Assembly: GCF_018446385.1 (NCBI RefSeq)
Contig: NC_055990.1
Location: forward strand, 27,055,891 to 27,119,890
Reading direction: 5' to 3'
Length of the DNA: 64,000 nt
Source: Zingiber officinale
Taxonomy: Eukaryota; Streptophyta; Magnoliopsida; Zingiberales; Zingiberaceae
The position numbers and the translations under genes are program-made. Shown one piece after another: positions 31,451 through 42,294 of this stretch; within the stretch, counting starts at the first letter, position 1; every line of letters begins with the position of its first letter. Below the pieces are notes generated by a model. That model was not told the DNA's origin. It searched no databases and saw nothing but the letters and a program-made list of their open reading frames with translations.

Positions 31451-33633
31451 TGTTGGGACATGCAACAATACTAACTATAAGTATCATATGGTAGTTTTGA
31501 TGTGGTCAACCAAATTAAGTTAGGTCCTATTGTGTTTGATCCTTGTGTCTAAATATACAGGAGCTTAAGAACACAAGAAGTTGAGTGGAAGATGTGGCGA
31601 ACGAGAATAATGGCATGGGAATGGAGTCGAGAGCTTGGTGCATCTGAGGGACAAGAAGCTGCAGAAGAGTATCCCGGTGGAGCGAGAAGGACGCGCGCGA
31701 CGCTTCCGAGGGACTAGAAGTAGGAGTGAAATCCTGCTCGAGAAGAAGGTCGGAGTTGGGTTCAGGTGAGCTCAAATCCGGTTAACCGGAGCATCACCTA
31801 AGTGGTCAAAGAGCAGCTAAAAGGTTGATCTACCTCATGGAAGGTTCCTTCAATGACTTGGAAGGCATCTTGCATGAACAATGTCGAAGGCGCCTTTTAG
31901 CCTGTTGGAGGAACCTTCTGTTGGTGCAATCGACCTCTAGGATTTCGATGTTTGACAATATGACCAAGGGTTGACCCAAACAGGACTTGATGTTTGAGAG
32001 AGAGAAGTCAAGTCAGAACTAGATAACTAGCAAAGGTAAGTCCTAACCAAAGGTTAGGCAAAGTGGAAGTCTCGGTGAGTGAAGCCGGGCTCTAGTGAGT
32101 AAAGCTAGGTGGTGGAAACCCCCATGAGTGAAGCCGGACCCTAGTGAGTGAAGGTAGGTGGTGGAAGTCCCGGTGAGTGAAGCCGGACCCTAATGAGTGA
32201 AACTAGGTGGAGGAAGTCCTGGTGAGTGAAGTCAGGCAATGAGAGTCCTAGTGAGTGAAGCTAGGCAACCCTAGGGAGGTAACCCTAGGTTATACTTGAA
32301 TTTATGTTAACACTGGTTTTTGTGCTAACTTAGTGTTGCAGGGAAGTTCAACTAGGTCGACGGGTTGACCAGGTAGCTGACACGAAGTCCAGACGGGTCG
32401 AAGGGCTGACCAGACGTCTGGTAGGTAAGTGAAGGTAAGTCACTAGAGGGGAGTGACTGTGAGGGCGCGTTCCCGGGAAAGGAACATTAGACGCTGATCC
32501 GACTTAGATCCATTTCGGATATCTAAGTCGAGATCGTGACTAGATTCCGGTCTCGAGGAGACGGAATCTAATTACTATTCTACTTATCTATAAATTGTGC
32601 TAACATTCTGTTTTGCAGAATATGATTTATACTTGCCTCGAACTAACGTTTTCTTGCAGGAAGGAAATTGCAGAAAACAAGGGTCCGGGCGCTCGAAACG
32701 GATCCGGGCGCCCGGAGGCAAGTTTTATCCCCAAACGAGCATCGCCACATGGAGCACCCTGGTTGGCTTGGCTACGTCACATTCAGAGTGCTCCGAAGGG
32801 ATCCGAATGCCCCGAACCTCCTATATAAGGAGGGTGAAGGCTGAAGCAAAAGAACAACGAACGATCTGCTCTCCCGTGCTCTTACGACGCCTCTCCGACA
32901 AAGTGCTGCTGTTTTCCTTTTCTTATTGTCGATATTAATTTCTTAAAAGTAGTTCTGTACTTTACTATTGTAATACTTTTCGAATTGCTAGTGAATTGCC
33001 CAACGAAAGCACTCAACGAGAGCGGGCCTTGGAGTACGAGTCGCTAAAGGCTTCGAACCAAGTAAAAAATACTTGTGTTAGCGTTGCTCTCTCTTTTCAC
33101 TTTTTCCGCTGCGTATTTACTCTCTTAAATTTTTTAAATCGATATTCACCCCCTCTCTATCGAATTCTCGATCCAACAAGACCTTCAAGCTGAAGATAAA
33201 GTTTTATGTTTGTCGATCAAACTTGTCACGTTGAAGGCACCTTAAACCATCTTGGAGGCCCCTTCAAGCTAAGGATAATATTTTCCAAGAGTTATAAAAG
33301 ACCCCTGGACCTAGGAATTAAACAACAACTTCAGTATTCAATTCTTGGTTTATTTCTAATCTTTCAAAGAGTGTAAGAGACTTCTCCGCCTTCAATGAAG
33401 GATATTTTTATTAAGCTTTCAACTGCTTTGGATTAGCAACTACCTAGGTTGTAACCAAATAACTATTGCGCCTCTTTTCTTTTAAAGTTGTTATTATTTC
33501 TTTATGTTAATTGTCTATTGCTGCTTAATCTAATTGTGCATCCTTTCTAAGTTTGAAAAGCAAGAGATTATTTTTATTCTAACTTTGATCGTAGGCTATT
33601 CATCGCGTCTAACTGATCGTACCAGGACCAACA
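31451..33633 (+). mobile_element. 5' LTR of SIRE-type copia remnant, split by a second LTR
   Basis: Begins TGTTGGGACATG at 31451 and ends CAGGACCAACA at 33633, directly before a primer-binding site. AAGGCGCCTT (31887-31896) lies in its U3. TATA-like GTTATAAAAGACC is at about 33290. Another LTR (31919-33178) is inserted between. Without it the LTR would be about 920 bp. Confidence 0.65.
31919..33178 (+). mobile_element. Solo SIRE-type LTR nested in the previous LTR
   Basis: 1,260 bp from TGTTGGTGCAATCG to TCTCGATCCAACA, with the SIRE-type terminal run TATTCACCCCCTCTCTAT. The interior has repeats of AGTGAGTGAAGCCGGACCCT (32080-32270), the palindrome CGGGCGCCCG near 32706 and a TATA box CTATATAAGGAGG near 32820. 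The left flank CCTTC recurs only 3 nt beyond the right end (AGACCTTC), so the target duplication is imperfect. Confidence 0.65.
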
Positions 33634-33649
33634 AGTGGTATTAGAGCCC
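33634..33649 (+). promoter_or_regulatory. Primer-binding site (initiator-Met tRNA), one mismatch
   Basis: AGTGGTATTAGAGCCC directly after the LTR end; the usual C in TATCAGAG is T. Confidence 0.7.
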
Positions 33650-33693
33650 AACCACTTCAGAAGGACTAATCGTTGATCGAAGCAAAGAAGACG

Positions 33694-34318
33694 ATGGCCG
33701 GACCGAATGTATACCCGTCGAAATTCAAGAGGGAATTTGCGACTTGAAAAAAGATGATAAAGGTATTATTCAAAATAGATTTTAATTTACTTTTAATAAT
33801 GAAATATGATTTTGTAGTACCTAAGGATTAGCAAAGAGCCGATAAAGAAGAATATCAGTCGACGACGAAGGAGCAAGTCAACTTCATGGTAAACAACAAG
33901 GCGAAATTTCATCTTCTAAGCGTCTTACCACCATAAGAAGTCAACCGGATCAGAGCCTATGAGTCAGCCAAAGAACTCTGGGAGAAATTCCTGAAATAGC
34001 ACGAAAGGACCTCGGAGGCGAAACTCACGAGATAGGACATGTTCAGGAACCAAATCAGCAACCTCTGGATAGAAGAAGGCGAAATAGTCACACATCTACA
34101 CTCAAGGTTCAACTCATCACCAGACTTATGAATCTCAGAGAAAAGATAACAAACTGAGATTCGTTAAGATGCACTTTAAATGTATTTCCTAAAACACCCG
34201 AGTGGACATCTATAGTAGACTCATTTTTCATCTCTAAGGACTTCGAAGTTAGTTCATTAGAAAATCTATTTTCCACTTTTGAACTTCACGAATCAAGATG
34301 TGTAGACTTACAAAATTA
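33694..34318 (+). pseudogene. gag: SIRE-type copia gag, decayed
   Basis: From ATGGCCGGACCG at 33694 the plus strand encodes Gag-like pieces broken by at least eight stops. Visible pieces include YESAKELWEKF, FRNQISNLWIEEGE and VTHLHSRF, the same blocks as in the Gag at 42546 (SAKELWEKL, LLNKLSLKMQEGE, LHARI). Nothing of pol follows, so the element is truncated. Confidence 0.75.
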
Positions 34319-34814
34319 ATGAAAAAAATCGTTTTAGTTCATTAGAAAATCGTTTTACATCTCTAAGGATCTCGAAGTTAGTTGAGTCTCGAACTCTAGA
34401 TTCCTGATTAATTAATGAAAAGAATTCCAATAATACGCCGCAGCTAAGTCTCAAACTCTAGATCACTAATTCATTTATGGAAATTACTAATAAACCTTAC
34501 CATTATTTTCGGTATGAATAAAAAAAATGACATTAACGTAACTTAATTTATTTTGAACTTCACCAAAGTTAGTTATTAAAGGGGATAGGTTCTTATTAAA
34601 ATAATAAGATTAAAGAGCATAAGTAAACAACAAATAAGAGAGGAGCCAATGGGGAACAAAAATAGCCAGGCTGTATGTTTCTTTTTTATTTATATTAAAT
34701 AATTTTATTTCTAAAAATAATCAAAATCTAGCTAAATTGGAAGCAAATAATTAGTTGCCCGTCTGTTGGCGTTCCTTCCATTTAAGATAGATTTCCTAGC
34801 ATTAATTCCCACAT
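34319..34814. other. AT-rich intergenic, no gene seen
   Basis: Contains a short repetition of AGTTCATTAGAAAATC from the gag remnant, then upstream sequence of the peptide gene. Confidence 0.5.
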
Positions 34815-34822
34815 TATAAATA
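34815..34822 (+). promoter_or_regulatory. TATA box of the cysteine-rich peptide gene
   Basis: TATAAATA lies 39 bp upstream of the chosen ATG at 34861. An earlier in-frame ATG at 34823 overlaps the end of this box and is unlikely to be transcribed, which supports the later start. Confidence 0.65.
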
Positions 34823-34860
34823 TGACTAGCTATCTATTAAGGCACAAAAACATTGGCGAA

Positions 34861-35270
34861 ATGGCTTCCAAGCAGTACTGCTTTCTTCTTCTTCTCGTCG
34901 TCGCCCTTCTTCTCTCTTCCCCGTTGCTGGCCAAATCTGGTACTGCCACATACACAATATTGGTCATCAAATTTGTATGTATATATATTGCTAACGTTAC
35001 GTGCATCCTTTCTTGATCTGCAGATGATGTTCGTGAGCCTCCTCCACGTAAGTAGCGCATGCAGTCATCAGATATATATATATGATATGAACTAATGAAT
35101 ATTATTGTTTAATTAATTCATGTTGAAATGTGCATACAGCTTGTAAACACCATACCGGTTGCAGAAGTATTCACGAGTGCGCCATTGAGTGTGGTGAGTT
35201 TCCTCCTATCAGCTGCGAATCTGGCATCTGCTGCTGTGGTCCTAAACCTCCTTCAAATAAATTACAGTAA
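34861..35270 (+). CDS. Small cysteine-rich secreted peptide, three exons
   Basis: Exons 34861-34939, 35024-35047 (24-nt microexon) and 35140-35270 join in phase to 77 residues. Splice sites are good: TCTG|GTACTG, CTGCAG|ATG, CCAC|GTAAGT and ATACAG|CTTG. Residues 1-24 are a signal peptide (MASKQYCF, then a leucine-valine core ending SSPLLAKS). The mature part is acidic, then PPPPC, with eight cysteines spaced C-x5-C-x5-C-x3-C-x7-C-x4-C-C-C. The C-x3-C and final C-x-C spacing recall the cysteine-stabilised alpha-beta fold of defensin-like peptides, but the triple Cys is unusual and I do not recognise the family. A TATA box lies upstream and AATAAA follows at 35359. Likely secreted to the cell wall space as a defence or signalling peptide (inference). 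It is flanked by retrotransposon remnants and a SINE. Confidence 0.75.
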
Positions 35271-35518
35271 GAAAGGGGACGATGTCGAATCCTTCTTTCT
35301 TTCTTTCTTTAGATGTCTTTTAATTCCTTTTAAGGAATCGAAGGGGAAAATGAATCTTAATAAATTTGAAAAGAAAATGATAATGAGATGGATAAATAAA
35401 TGGGTTTGATTTTCTCCAGTTTAATTCCCTAACTCATGATCATCAATCATGATCCTGGCCGGGACAAAATTCCGCCGTTCGCTTAAAACTAAATATATCT
35501 TTAAGCTATCACTGGAAA

Positions 35519-35563
<45 letters not shown>

Positions 35564-35839
35564 TCTTTCCTAATTATATAGTGTACAATTACTGAGTAGA
35601 AATCAATGAAAACATTTCCTAAAAGTCAATAAAAAATACAAGTAATTTTTATATTTTAAGCGGCAATTTATCAATACGCCGGAGAACAATAACTTCTAAT
35701 AATAACTATACTTTAGTCAGTGAGGTGTGATTAATTAATTGTCCAGAATCACTTTTATACTCCTAAAAAAGATAAAATGTTACCAATTAATATCACATTT
35801 TGAGAGATATATGTAACGTCTTTATTGTACGTAGGATCA
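35271..35839. other. 3' region of the peptide gene, with (TA)n microsatellite
   Basis: AATAAA at 35359-35364 may be the poly(A) signal. 35521-35559 is a pure (AT)n run. No other gene is seen. Confidence 0.5.
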
Positions 35840-35856
35840 TAATACTTGGTTCTAGA

Positions 35857-36048
35857 TGTCCCCAGGGTATAGGACAGATGGGGATATATAATCTTGTGGC
35901 TGAAAGGTCTAGGTGTCGATCCTTAGGGTGCCATTACCTAGGGTTAACATCTCCGACATATACCTTCCACCTGTGTATCTGCATTTACTTTCCTCCATAT
36001 CCATGGGACCGGCTCTAGGGGGGCCATCAATGTGGTAGTTCCACATAG
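35857..36048 (+). mobile_element. SINE-like insertion
   Basis: 192 bp flanked by a perfect 17-bp duplication TAATACTTGGTTCTAGA (35840-35856 and 36049-36065). Box A-like TTGTGGCTGAAAGG and box B-like GGTGTCGATCCTT are present. The expected 3' A or T tail is not obvious. It sits in a CACTA-like arm. Confidence 0.7.
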
Positions 36049-36065
36049 TAATACTTGGTTCTAGA

Positions 36066-36362
36066 TTCTGGAGTGGTTTGAACAATTCCTAAATTTCTAT
36101 CTTTAATTTTGATGTGCTTCTATACCCATGACATGTAGGAGTAATTTGAAACTCCTCAATTTCTAGTATCAATAAAGCTTCGAAATCACTCTTATATCCA
36201 TGGTATGTAAAGATAATTTAACATCATTATAACACCTAAAGGGGTTCAAAGCGGTTTGAACCGTTCCTGAATTTGTAACTACGGAAGCGATTTGAAACCA
36301 TTGTTATATACACAACGTGTAAGATTAATTTTAAACCGTACCTGCAAAGAATAATAATAGTG
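36066..36362 (-). mobile_element. CACTA-like terminal arm
   Basis: Ends TAATAATAGTG at 36362, so it reads CACTATTATTA on the minus strand. Its subterminal repeats (GGTTCAAACCGCTTT, ATTTCGAA-C and TTACACGTTGTG on the minus strand) closely match 39390-39600 on the plus strand. The element's body would lie to the left; its other end was not found. Confidence 0.55.
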
Positions 36363-37508
36363 ATTTTTTAACTTTTACCAATGGTTACAAACATCACTTT
36401 GAACTTTGTATCATCCAAAGATTGTTGTCATTTTTTTACTTAATGTAAGATACTTACTGAATGTCACTTGCGTTAATGCATCTAATTATACTAAAATCTC
36501 ATAACCACTAAATCATTGTGGTGTCCCTTCTTGTTCAACCTTTCCATTGGAATTCCTATTTCTACAACATGGGCGTTGCACAATCAAGGATCGACGGTGG
36601 CATGTGTAACATATTTTACTCTATAATCTTTGAGATTTAGTATCAGCTACACATATTGGACATATTTAATAACCCTTTGTACTCCATCTAGATATTGTAC
36701 CATATGCTAGAAAGTCATGAATGGTCCACATCACAATAACATGTAATTGAATACTTGTTCAGCTGATGCATCATATGCTTCCATCTCATTCTCCCATAGT
36801 TTCTTCAGTTTATTGATCAAAGGTTATAATTATACATATATCTCTTTCCGAGGTGATTTAGACCCAGGAATTAAAAGAGACCAATCTTGAATGAAAATGG
36901 TGGAGATGGCGCACTGGGCATGTAGCATTGTGGTTGACTGGGAGAGGACTTTTTGGTTAGAGGAAAGACTCTTGATTGCAGCAAAAAGTGGCTATCAGTG
37001 TCCTCTCTGCACACACCAAAGACTGATCAAACAATGTCAGCACAAAAATCAGGGAAGGAGTCCCTAGCATATACTATCCAATGCTCAAGTCAGTGGAGTA
37101 TCCAAGCGGAAATTTGGAGCAGATGAACAGTAAATGAGAGTTAAAGTATGCGAGTGAGACTGCTATAAAAACGTAATTTAGTGTTCAGAACTTACCTCGC
37201 TAATGGAGAGAACTCACTTTATATACCATCACTCATAACCTCCGCAATCATGAGGTGGTAGAGAATGTTGGGTGTCAGAGATTATCGAGTAAGGGAAGAC
37301 ATATAGCCTGGAAGATGTATAATCATCGTCCAAGGAATCTTCTGTTACCCATATGTGTATTGCCTTTCTTCTATAACTGATGTCATTAATGATACAATCA
37401 AGAATATATTGTTGTAATGTGTCAGTTAATAGAATATGTATAATTGCATTCGAAGAAGGTTTCCTTGAATGCATAGAAGAATATTCCTTGATGAATGGTT
37501 GTTATTCG
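36363..37508. other. Intergenic, no gene seen
   Basis: A minus-strand TATA-like GGTATATAAAGTGAG near 37210-37225 hints at an old LTR or promoter, but no coding frame or ends could be assigned. Confidence 0.4.
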
Positions 37509-39174
37509 TGTTGGTGCAATATTCCCTAGGTCAAGGTTGACCTAGTTGATGAAGCTTGAGAAGGTTCAAGCTTGAATCTTGATGTTTGACAATACATGAA
37601 GACTGACAATACATAGAGATTGCAGGTGCAATCGTTCATTTGAGGAGATTGTTAGTACAATTCTCCTTTGGTTAAGGTTGACCAGTTAGAAGTGAAGAAG
37701 AGTCAAGTAGGTCAAAGGGTTGATCAGATACTTGACTGAGAAAGTCCTAACTGGAGGTTAGGCAGTTGTTAAAGTCCTGGTGTGTGAAGTCATGCAGGTT
37801 AAAGACCTAGTGAGTGAAGCTAGACAGTATGAAAATCCTAGTGAGTGAAGCTAGGTGAAAGTCCTGGTGAATGAAGCCAGGCAGAAGGAAAGTCCTGGTG
37901 AGTGAAGCCAGGCATGTGGAAATCCAGGTGGGTCAAGGTTGACTAGACACCTGGTGTTTGGAAGTCCAAGTAGGTCAAAGGATTGACCAGATACTTGGCA
38001 AGAGGAAATCCATATGGGTCAAGGGTGACCAGACATCTGGTGGAAGGAAGTCCAAGTGGGTCATGGAGAACTGGACACTTGGCACGAGATGGTAAGTCCA
38101 AGTGGGTCAAGGTTAACCTAACACTTGGCATGAGGAGAAAAAGTCTGGATGGGTCAAAAGTTGATCAAACACTTAGCGGTCGTAAGTCCAATAGGGAGTT
38201 GGCATGAAACTAGGAAGTTCGGACGTAGTAACTTCCGAAGGCTATGTACTTTTGACTCGGATATCGGAATGAGGTGATCTCGGATGCGAAACGAAGCTCA
38301 TTTCAAGCTTTACACATTTTTCTACTTGCCAATCGATTGGGGGGTTCAATCGATTGGTCAATCGATTGATTGACGTAATTTCATGCAGAAATGGTCTGGA
38401 TCAATTGGGTAATCGATCAAAACTTCCCAATCGATTGGTCAATCGATTGGGAGAGTTTTTGAGTCAACAGTGAGCTTCTGAATCGATGAGTTGATCGATT
38501 GAAACCTCTAATCGATCAGCTGATCGATTGAGAAGTTGAAAATCGTGCGATAAAGGCTGAATCGATCGGGCAATCAATTCAGGCGCTTTCCGAGAGCACA
38601 CAGGCACTCTGGATCGATCAACCGATCGATCCAAAGCCTCCCCAATCGATTGGAAGTAATTCAATCAATTGGGATCCGATCGTTAGCGCTGAATAAAACT
38701 ATTGCGAGTGTTTTCTTCAGTAGTTCTTCACCCGATTCTCTACAGATCTTCACAGTTCTTTCTTCACCACTCACCGCCAGTTCTTGAAGCTTCTTGGAGC
38801 AAAGTATTATTGCCCTTCCAAGGTCAAGAGGCATCCCAAACAAGAAGGAGAAGCTAGCTAGGGTTCATTATATAAAATCTTGTAAGATTTACTTGTATTT
38901 GCTTCCTCTTTTCTTCTTGTTTGTTGTGTGAGTTTGTACGAGGCTTCTCCATCTCCGGCTGCGACTGAGAAGGAGTATTTTACTAGTGGAGAGCGTGTCG
39001 TGTGTGGATCCTTGGATTTGTCACATTTTCTTGAGGTGGATACCAAGTAAATCTTTGTGTTAGCGTTGTATTTTTGTTTCTTGTACATTTCGTTGCATAT
39101 CATCACCAAGAAACAAGCAACGACGAGCGTGACAAGCTATTCACCCCTCCTCTAGCTACAAATCGACCCTAACA
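37509..39174 (+). mobile_element. Solo SIRE-type LTR
   Basis: 1,666 bp from TGTTGGTGCAATATTCC to GACCCTAACA, with the terminal run TATTCACCCCTCCTCTAG. The flanks are ATTCG and ATTCT, a 5-bp duplication with one mismatch. The U3 holds repeats of AGTCCTGGTGAGTGAAGCCAGGC (about 37760-37920) and AAGTCCAAGTGGGTCA (37960-38190), then a cluster of CAATCGATTGG palindromes at 38329-38670. No internal region remains. Confidence 0.75.
38329..38670. repeat. CAATCGATTGG palindrome cluster
   Basis: Some fifteen copies of CAATCGATTG, GATCGATC and near variants in 340 bp of the solo LTR, at the position where other SIRE-type LTRs here carry different palindromes. Confidence 0.75.
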
Positions 39175-39202
39175 ATTCTCTGACAATCTGTTGTGATTCT
39201 CT

Positions 39203-39800
39203 CACTACAAAAAAAAAAATACCTGTATAGAAGCAGTTGTTTTGACTTTCAAGAGCGGTTTTCAACCACTTCTATACTGTTACCACCGGTTACAAAACCA
39301 CTCCTCTTGTTGTTGTCCCTATATCCTATAGAAGCAGTTTTTGTAACTGTTGGTACAAGTTGAAAAACCAATCCTAGTATTCTTTGTAGGTATGGACAGT
39401 TTGAAACTGATCTTACACGTTGTGCATATAACAACGATTTTAAACAACTTCTGCAGCTATAAATTTAGGAGCAGTTCAAACCGCTTTGAAATCTTTTAGG
39501 TGTAAGAATAATTTTAAACCACTTCTACACACCATGAATATAAGAGCGATTTCGAAACACTATTGATGCTAGAAATTTAGATGCAATTTCAAACCACTCT
39601 TAAATGCCTTGTGTATAGGAGCATGTCAAAACATTTTTAAACCTAGAAATTTAGGACTGGTTCAAACCGCTCTAAAACATGTTAGGTATAAGAATGGGTT
39701 TAAATCGCTCCTACACGCCATGCATATAAGAGCTATTTCAAAATGCTATTAATGCTAAAAATTGGAGAACGATTTAAAACTCTATAGTATAAATTGTTGC
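39203..39800 (+). mobile_element. CACTA-like terminal arm
   Basis: Starts CACTACAAAAAAAAAA at 39203 and carries repeated AGAAGCAGTT, ACCACTTCTA, TTCAAACCGCT and TTACACGTTGTG subterminal motifs. From 39390 it matches the arm at 36066-36362 in inverse orientation. The far end is not seen and no transposase is present. Confidence 0.6.
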
Positions 39801-40138
39801 AACTATAAATAAGTACTTGTAATAATGCAAATGTAAAATATCCTATACATGGTTTTCAATATCCTATACAATTTCTATATTCCTTTATCCTTTTCTAAAT
39901 CAGAGTTTCACTTCTTGGAATCGAACCAAATTGGTTAATAGTAAGGCATATCTCGGGTTTGAGAATGAGATGCTACAAGAATTATAATAAGGCAAACAGA
40001 ATTATACTAGAATTTTTCAAGTTCTTAGGCATGCGAAGAGCTTAAGGTTCAATGATAAGGGGAAGATTCATCAAGTGCTAAAAAATAAACTTCTACAAAG
40101 GCATGGCCCACTGGTGGAGGAGCTTTACGGCTTAGGCT
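39801..40138. other. Intergenic, no gene seen
   Basis: AT-rich sequence with repeated ATCCTATACA; no coding frame. Confidence 0.4.
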
Positions 40139-40489
40139 GTGGAGAAGCTTCGCGGGTTCACTAAGGGTGTGGCTTTAGGGTTCGGTCGTCCATGGAGGAG
40201 CTTTGCTGGTGGTGGATCTCTGTTTTGTGCGCAACTTTTGCATGGAAGAGAAATCGAAGGAGATCTAAGCAAGCTTTATGCGCAGCTTCAGCGTGGAAGA
40301 GAAATTGGAGGAGATCTAAGCGAGCTTCAGACACAACTTTGGCGTGGAAGAGAAATCGGAGGCTTCAGGCACAGCTTCTCCATGGAAGAGAAATCAAAGG
40401 AGAGGGCGCAACTCAGGGTTATAGTCAAAGGAGGAGTTGGACAGAGAGAGAAGGCTTCATGCTTTTTTTCCCACATAGGAATGGTATAA
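40139..40489 (+). repeat. 54-bp imperfect tandem repeat in an open frame
   Basis: About three and a half units, each containing TGGAAGAGAAAT(C/T)G-AGG, at 40235-40400. They are in frame within a 116-codon open frame that repeats GREI-GDLS-L-(A/T)QL. There is no promoter, known domain or homologue I recognise. It may be a chance open repeat or a remnant of the Athila-like 3' region. Confidence 0.4.
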
Positions 40490-40928
40490 CTCATTCCTTG
40501 AGCTTTGTATGCTTTTCATTCCTGCAACATATCATTTCTCATAATTTTGAAAAGAAACTAAGCAAGTCCTAGAGTTTAATTATCATGAATGTCATCACTC
40601 AAAAAGAAAAATGACAGGCACAAAGGTGGTTCTCACTAGGATTTTTTTTCCCTCTAACATACTCAATCTCTCAAGTTAGAATCAATCACCACACACATGA
40701 TCAAGTACAAGTAAGAGGTTTACTCATGCAAAAATATCTACAACTTGATAGTCGAATTTAATTAACTTCTATGATTCTCAAGACATTACGAAGAACACAC
40801 TACACACATGGATGTATTTATTCAAAACTAAATGAAACAAAACTATTGACCCAAAGCACAAACAAACCAATATATGTATAAAGCAAAAGGGGGAAAAGGA
40901 ACAAACTCTCCTTAAGTTGGGTAGATAG
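40490..40928 (-). other. Probable 3' non-coding part of the Athila-like gypsy
   Basis: Lies across the GATAG target duplication from the gypsy pol at 61214. Minus-strand CCCAACTTAAGGAGAGTTTG, just past the break, resembles the sequence that follows pol in Athila-type elements. No coding frame. Confidence 0.4.
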
Positions 40929-41629
40929 TGTTGGTGCGGGAAGCATCTGACGATCGAACCTAAGTTTTGATAATGGCAAAGGATTCAAAGTTAAGGTGTG
41001 TTGTGATCTAACATGTTGAATGAGTATTTCAGGAAAAGTCCTAACTGCGGTTAGGCAGGTGAAAAACCCTAGGGGGTGGTAACCCTAGGTCCTAGGGGGG
41101 TGGCAACCCTAGGTGGAGAAAAGTCCTAGCTGCGGTTAGGCAAAGGGAAAAACCCTAGGGGGTGGTAACCCTAGGTCATAGGGGGTGGTAACCCTATGCG
41201 GAAAATCTTGGCAGGTCGATGGCTTCAGGCAAAAGTCCTAGGGGGTGGTAACCCTAGGTGGAAAGTCCTGGTGTCGCGAACCAGGTAAAAGACTGGACTA
41301 GCCGGGAAGCGGATGTCCAGCAGAAAGTCTGGAAGCGTCGAGTGCTGAGCAAAAGTCCAGTCGATCTGGAGGATCGAATGGAAACAGGTAAAACTCCTGA
41401 GTGGAGTAGGTGAGGACGCGTTCCCCGTAGAGGGAACAATAGGCGTCGGGTCGACCTAGGGTTTCCGGTAGGAAAACCCGAAGTCAGACTCGGATAGTCC
41501 GGAGACTGTCTATACTTCATTTATCACATTTATTGCATTAGGTGCTAACTTTGTGTTGCAGGGTAGTGTTTGGGACTAACGTATCTTGCAGGGGCAAAGG
41601 AGCAACCTAAAACCTCGGATGAACAGTGT

Positions 41630-41865
41630 CCGAGGCGCCTTCATGGAGCTTGGAGGCGCCTCGGGTGCAAGGCAAGGAGCTGGCTGCGAAAAGCTGTTCA
41701 AGGCGCCTTGGTGAACAGTGTAAGGCGCCTTGAACAGATGAAGGCGCCCTGTGAACAGTGGAAGGCGCCTTGAATCTGTGATAAGGTTCAACCAGTTCGC
41801 CCCTTATCTCCGCGGCTGACTCGGCCATTCAAGGCGCCTTGGTGAACAGTAGAAGGCGCCTTGAA
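41630..41865. repeat. AAGGCGCCTT palindrome cluster
   Basis: Eight copies of (A)AGGCGCCT(T) spaced 18-70 bp, several followed by GGTGAACAGT, ending just before the TATA box. The same cluster is at 60570-60790 in the 3' LTR. Confidence 0.85.
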
Positions 41866-41870
41866 CACCC

Positions 41871-41879
41871 TTTATAAGG
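41871..41879 (+). promoter_or_regulatory. TATA box of the SIRE LTR promoter
   Basis: TTTATAAGG follows the palindrome cluster directly and is conserved in the 3' LTR at about 60799. It would start element RNA some 30 bp downstream. Confidence 0.6.
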
Positions 41880-42280
41880 GGTTTCGACCAGTAGCTCTCA
41901 ACAACGATTTTCCAAGCGATCTTTCTACTACAAGCTGCTCACGAGACGATTCCGAAGTGCTGCTACGAGACACCGACGACCCGGAGCTCCGAAATCTTCA
42001 GATTACGATTTTGTCGTTGGTATAACTGTACTTTTTCCATTACACTTAACTGTAATACTTGTACTTTTATCGAGCTTATAGTTGTTGCCCACGGAAAGCG
42101 ATCAAGGATCGCGGGCCTTCGAGTAGGAGTCGTCACAGGCTCCGAACGAAGTAAAAATCCCTTGTCTCTTTGTGTCATTTTATTTCGCTGCGTGCTTTTA
42201 CTCCGATAAGTTTTGCGATTCGAAAAACGAATTAGCCGCGAGCGCTATTCACCCCCCCTCTAGCGCGTCTCGATCCAACA

Positions 42281-42294
42281 ATTGGTATCAGAGC
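42281..42294 (+). promoter_or_regulatory. Primer-binding site (initiator-Met tRNA)
   Basis: ATTGGTATCAGAGC immediately after the LTR end CCAACA. Confidence 0.9.

Larger units (their letters stand above)
40929..42280 (+). mobile_element. 5' LTR of the SIRE-type element
   Basis: 1,352 bp, TGTTGGTGCGGG to GATCCAACA. Contains repeats of ACCCTAGGGGGTGGTAACCC (41060-41260), eight GGCGCC palindromes (41630-41860), and the TATA box TTTATAAGG at 41871. It is longer than the 3' LTR mainly by about 60 bp around 41335-41400, absent from the other copy. Confidence 0.95.

Noticed and set aside
34823-34860. Earlier in-frame ATG for the cysteine-rich peptide
   Set aside because: It overlaps the TATA box, so it would be upstream of transcription, and the added residues spoil the signal peptide.
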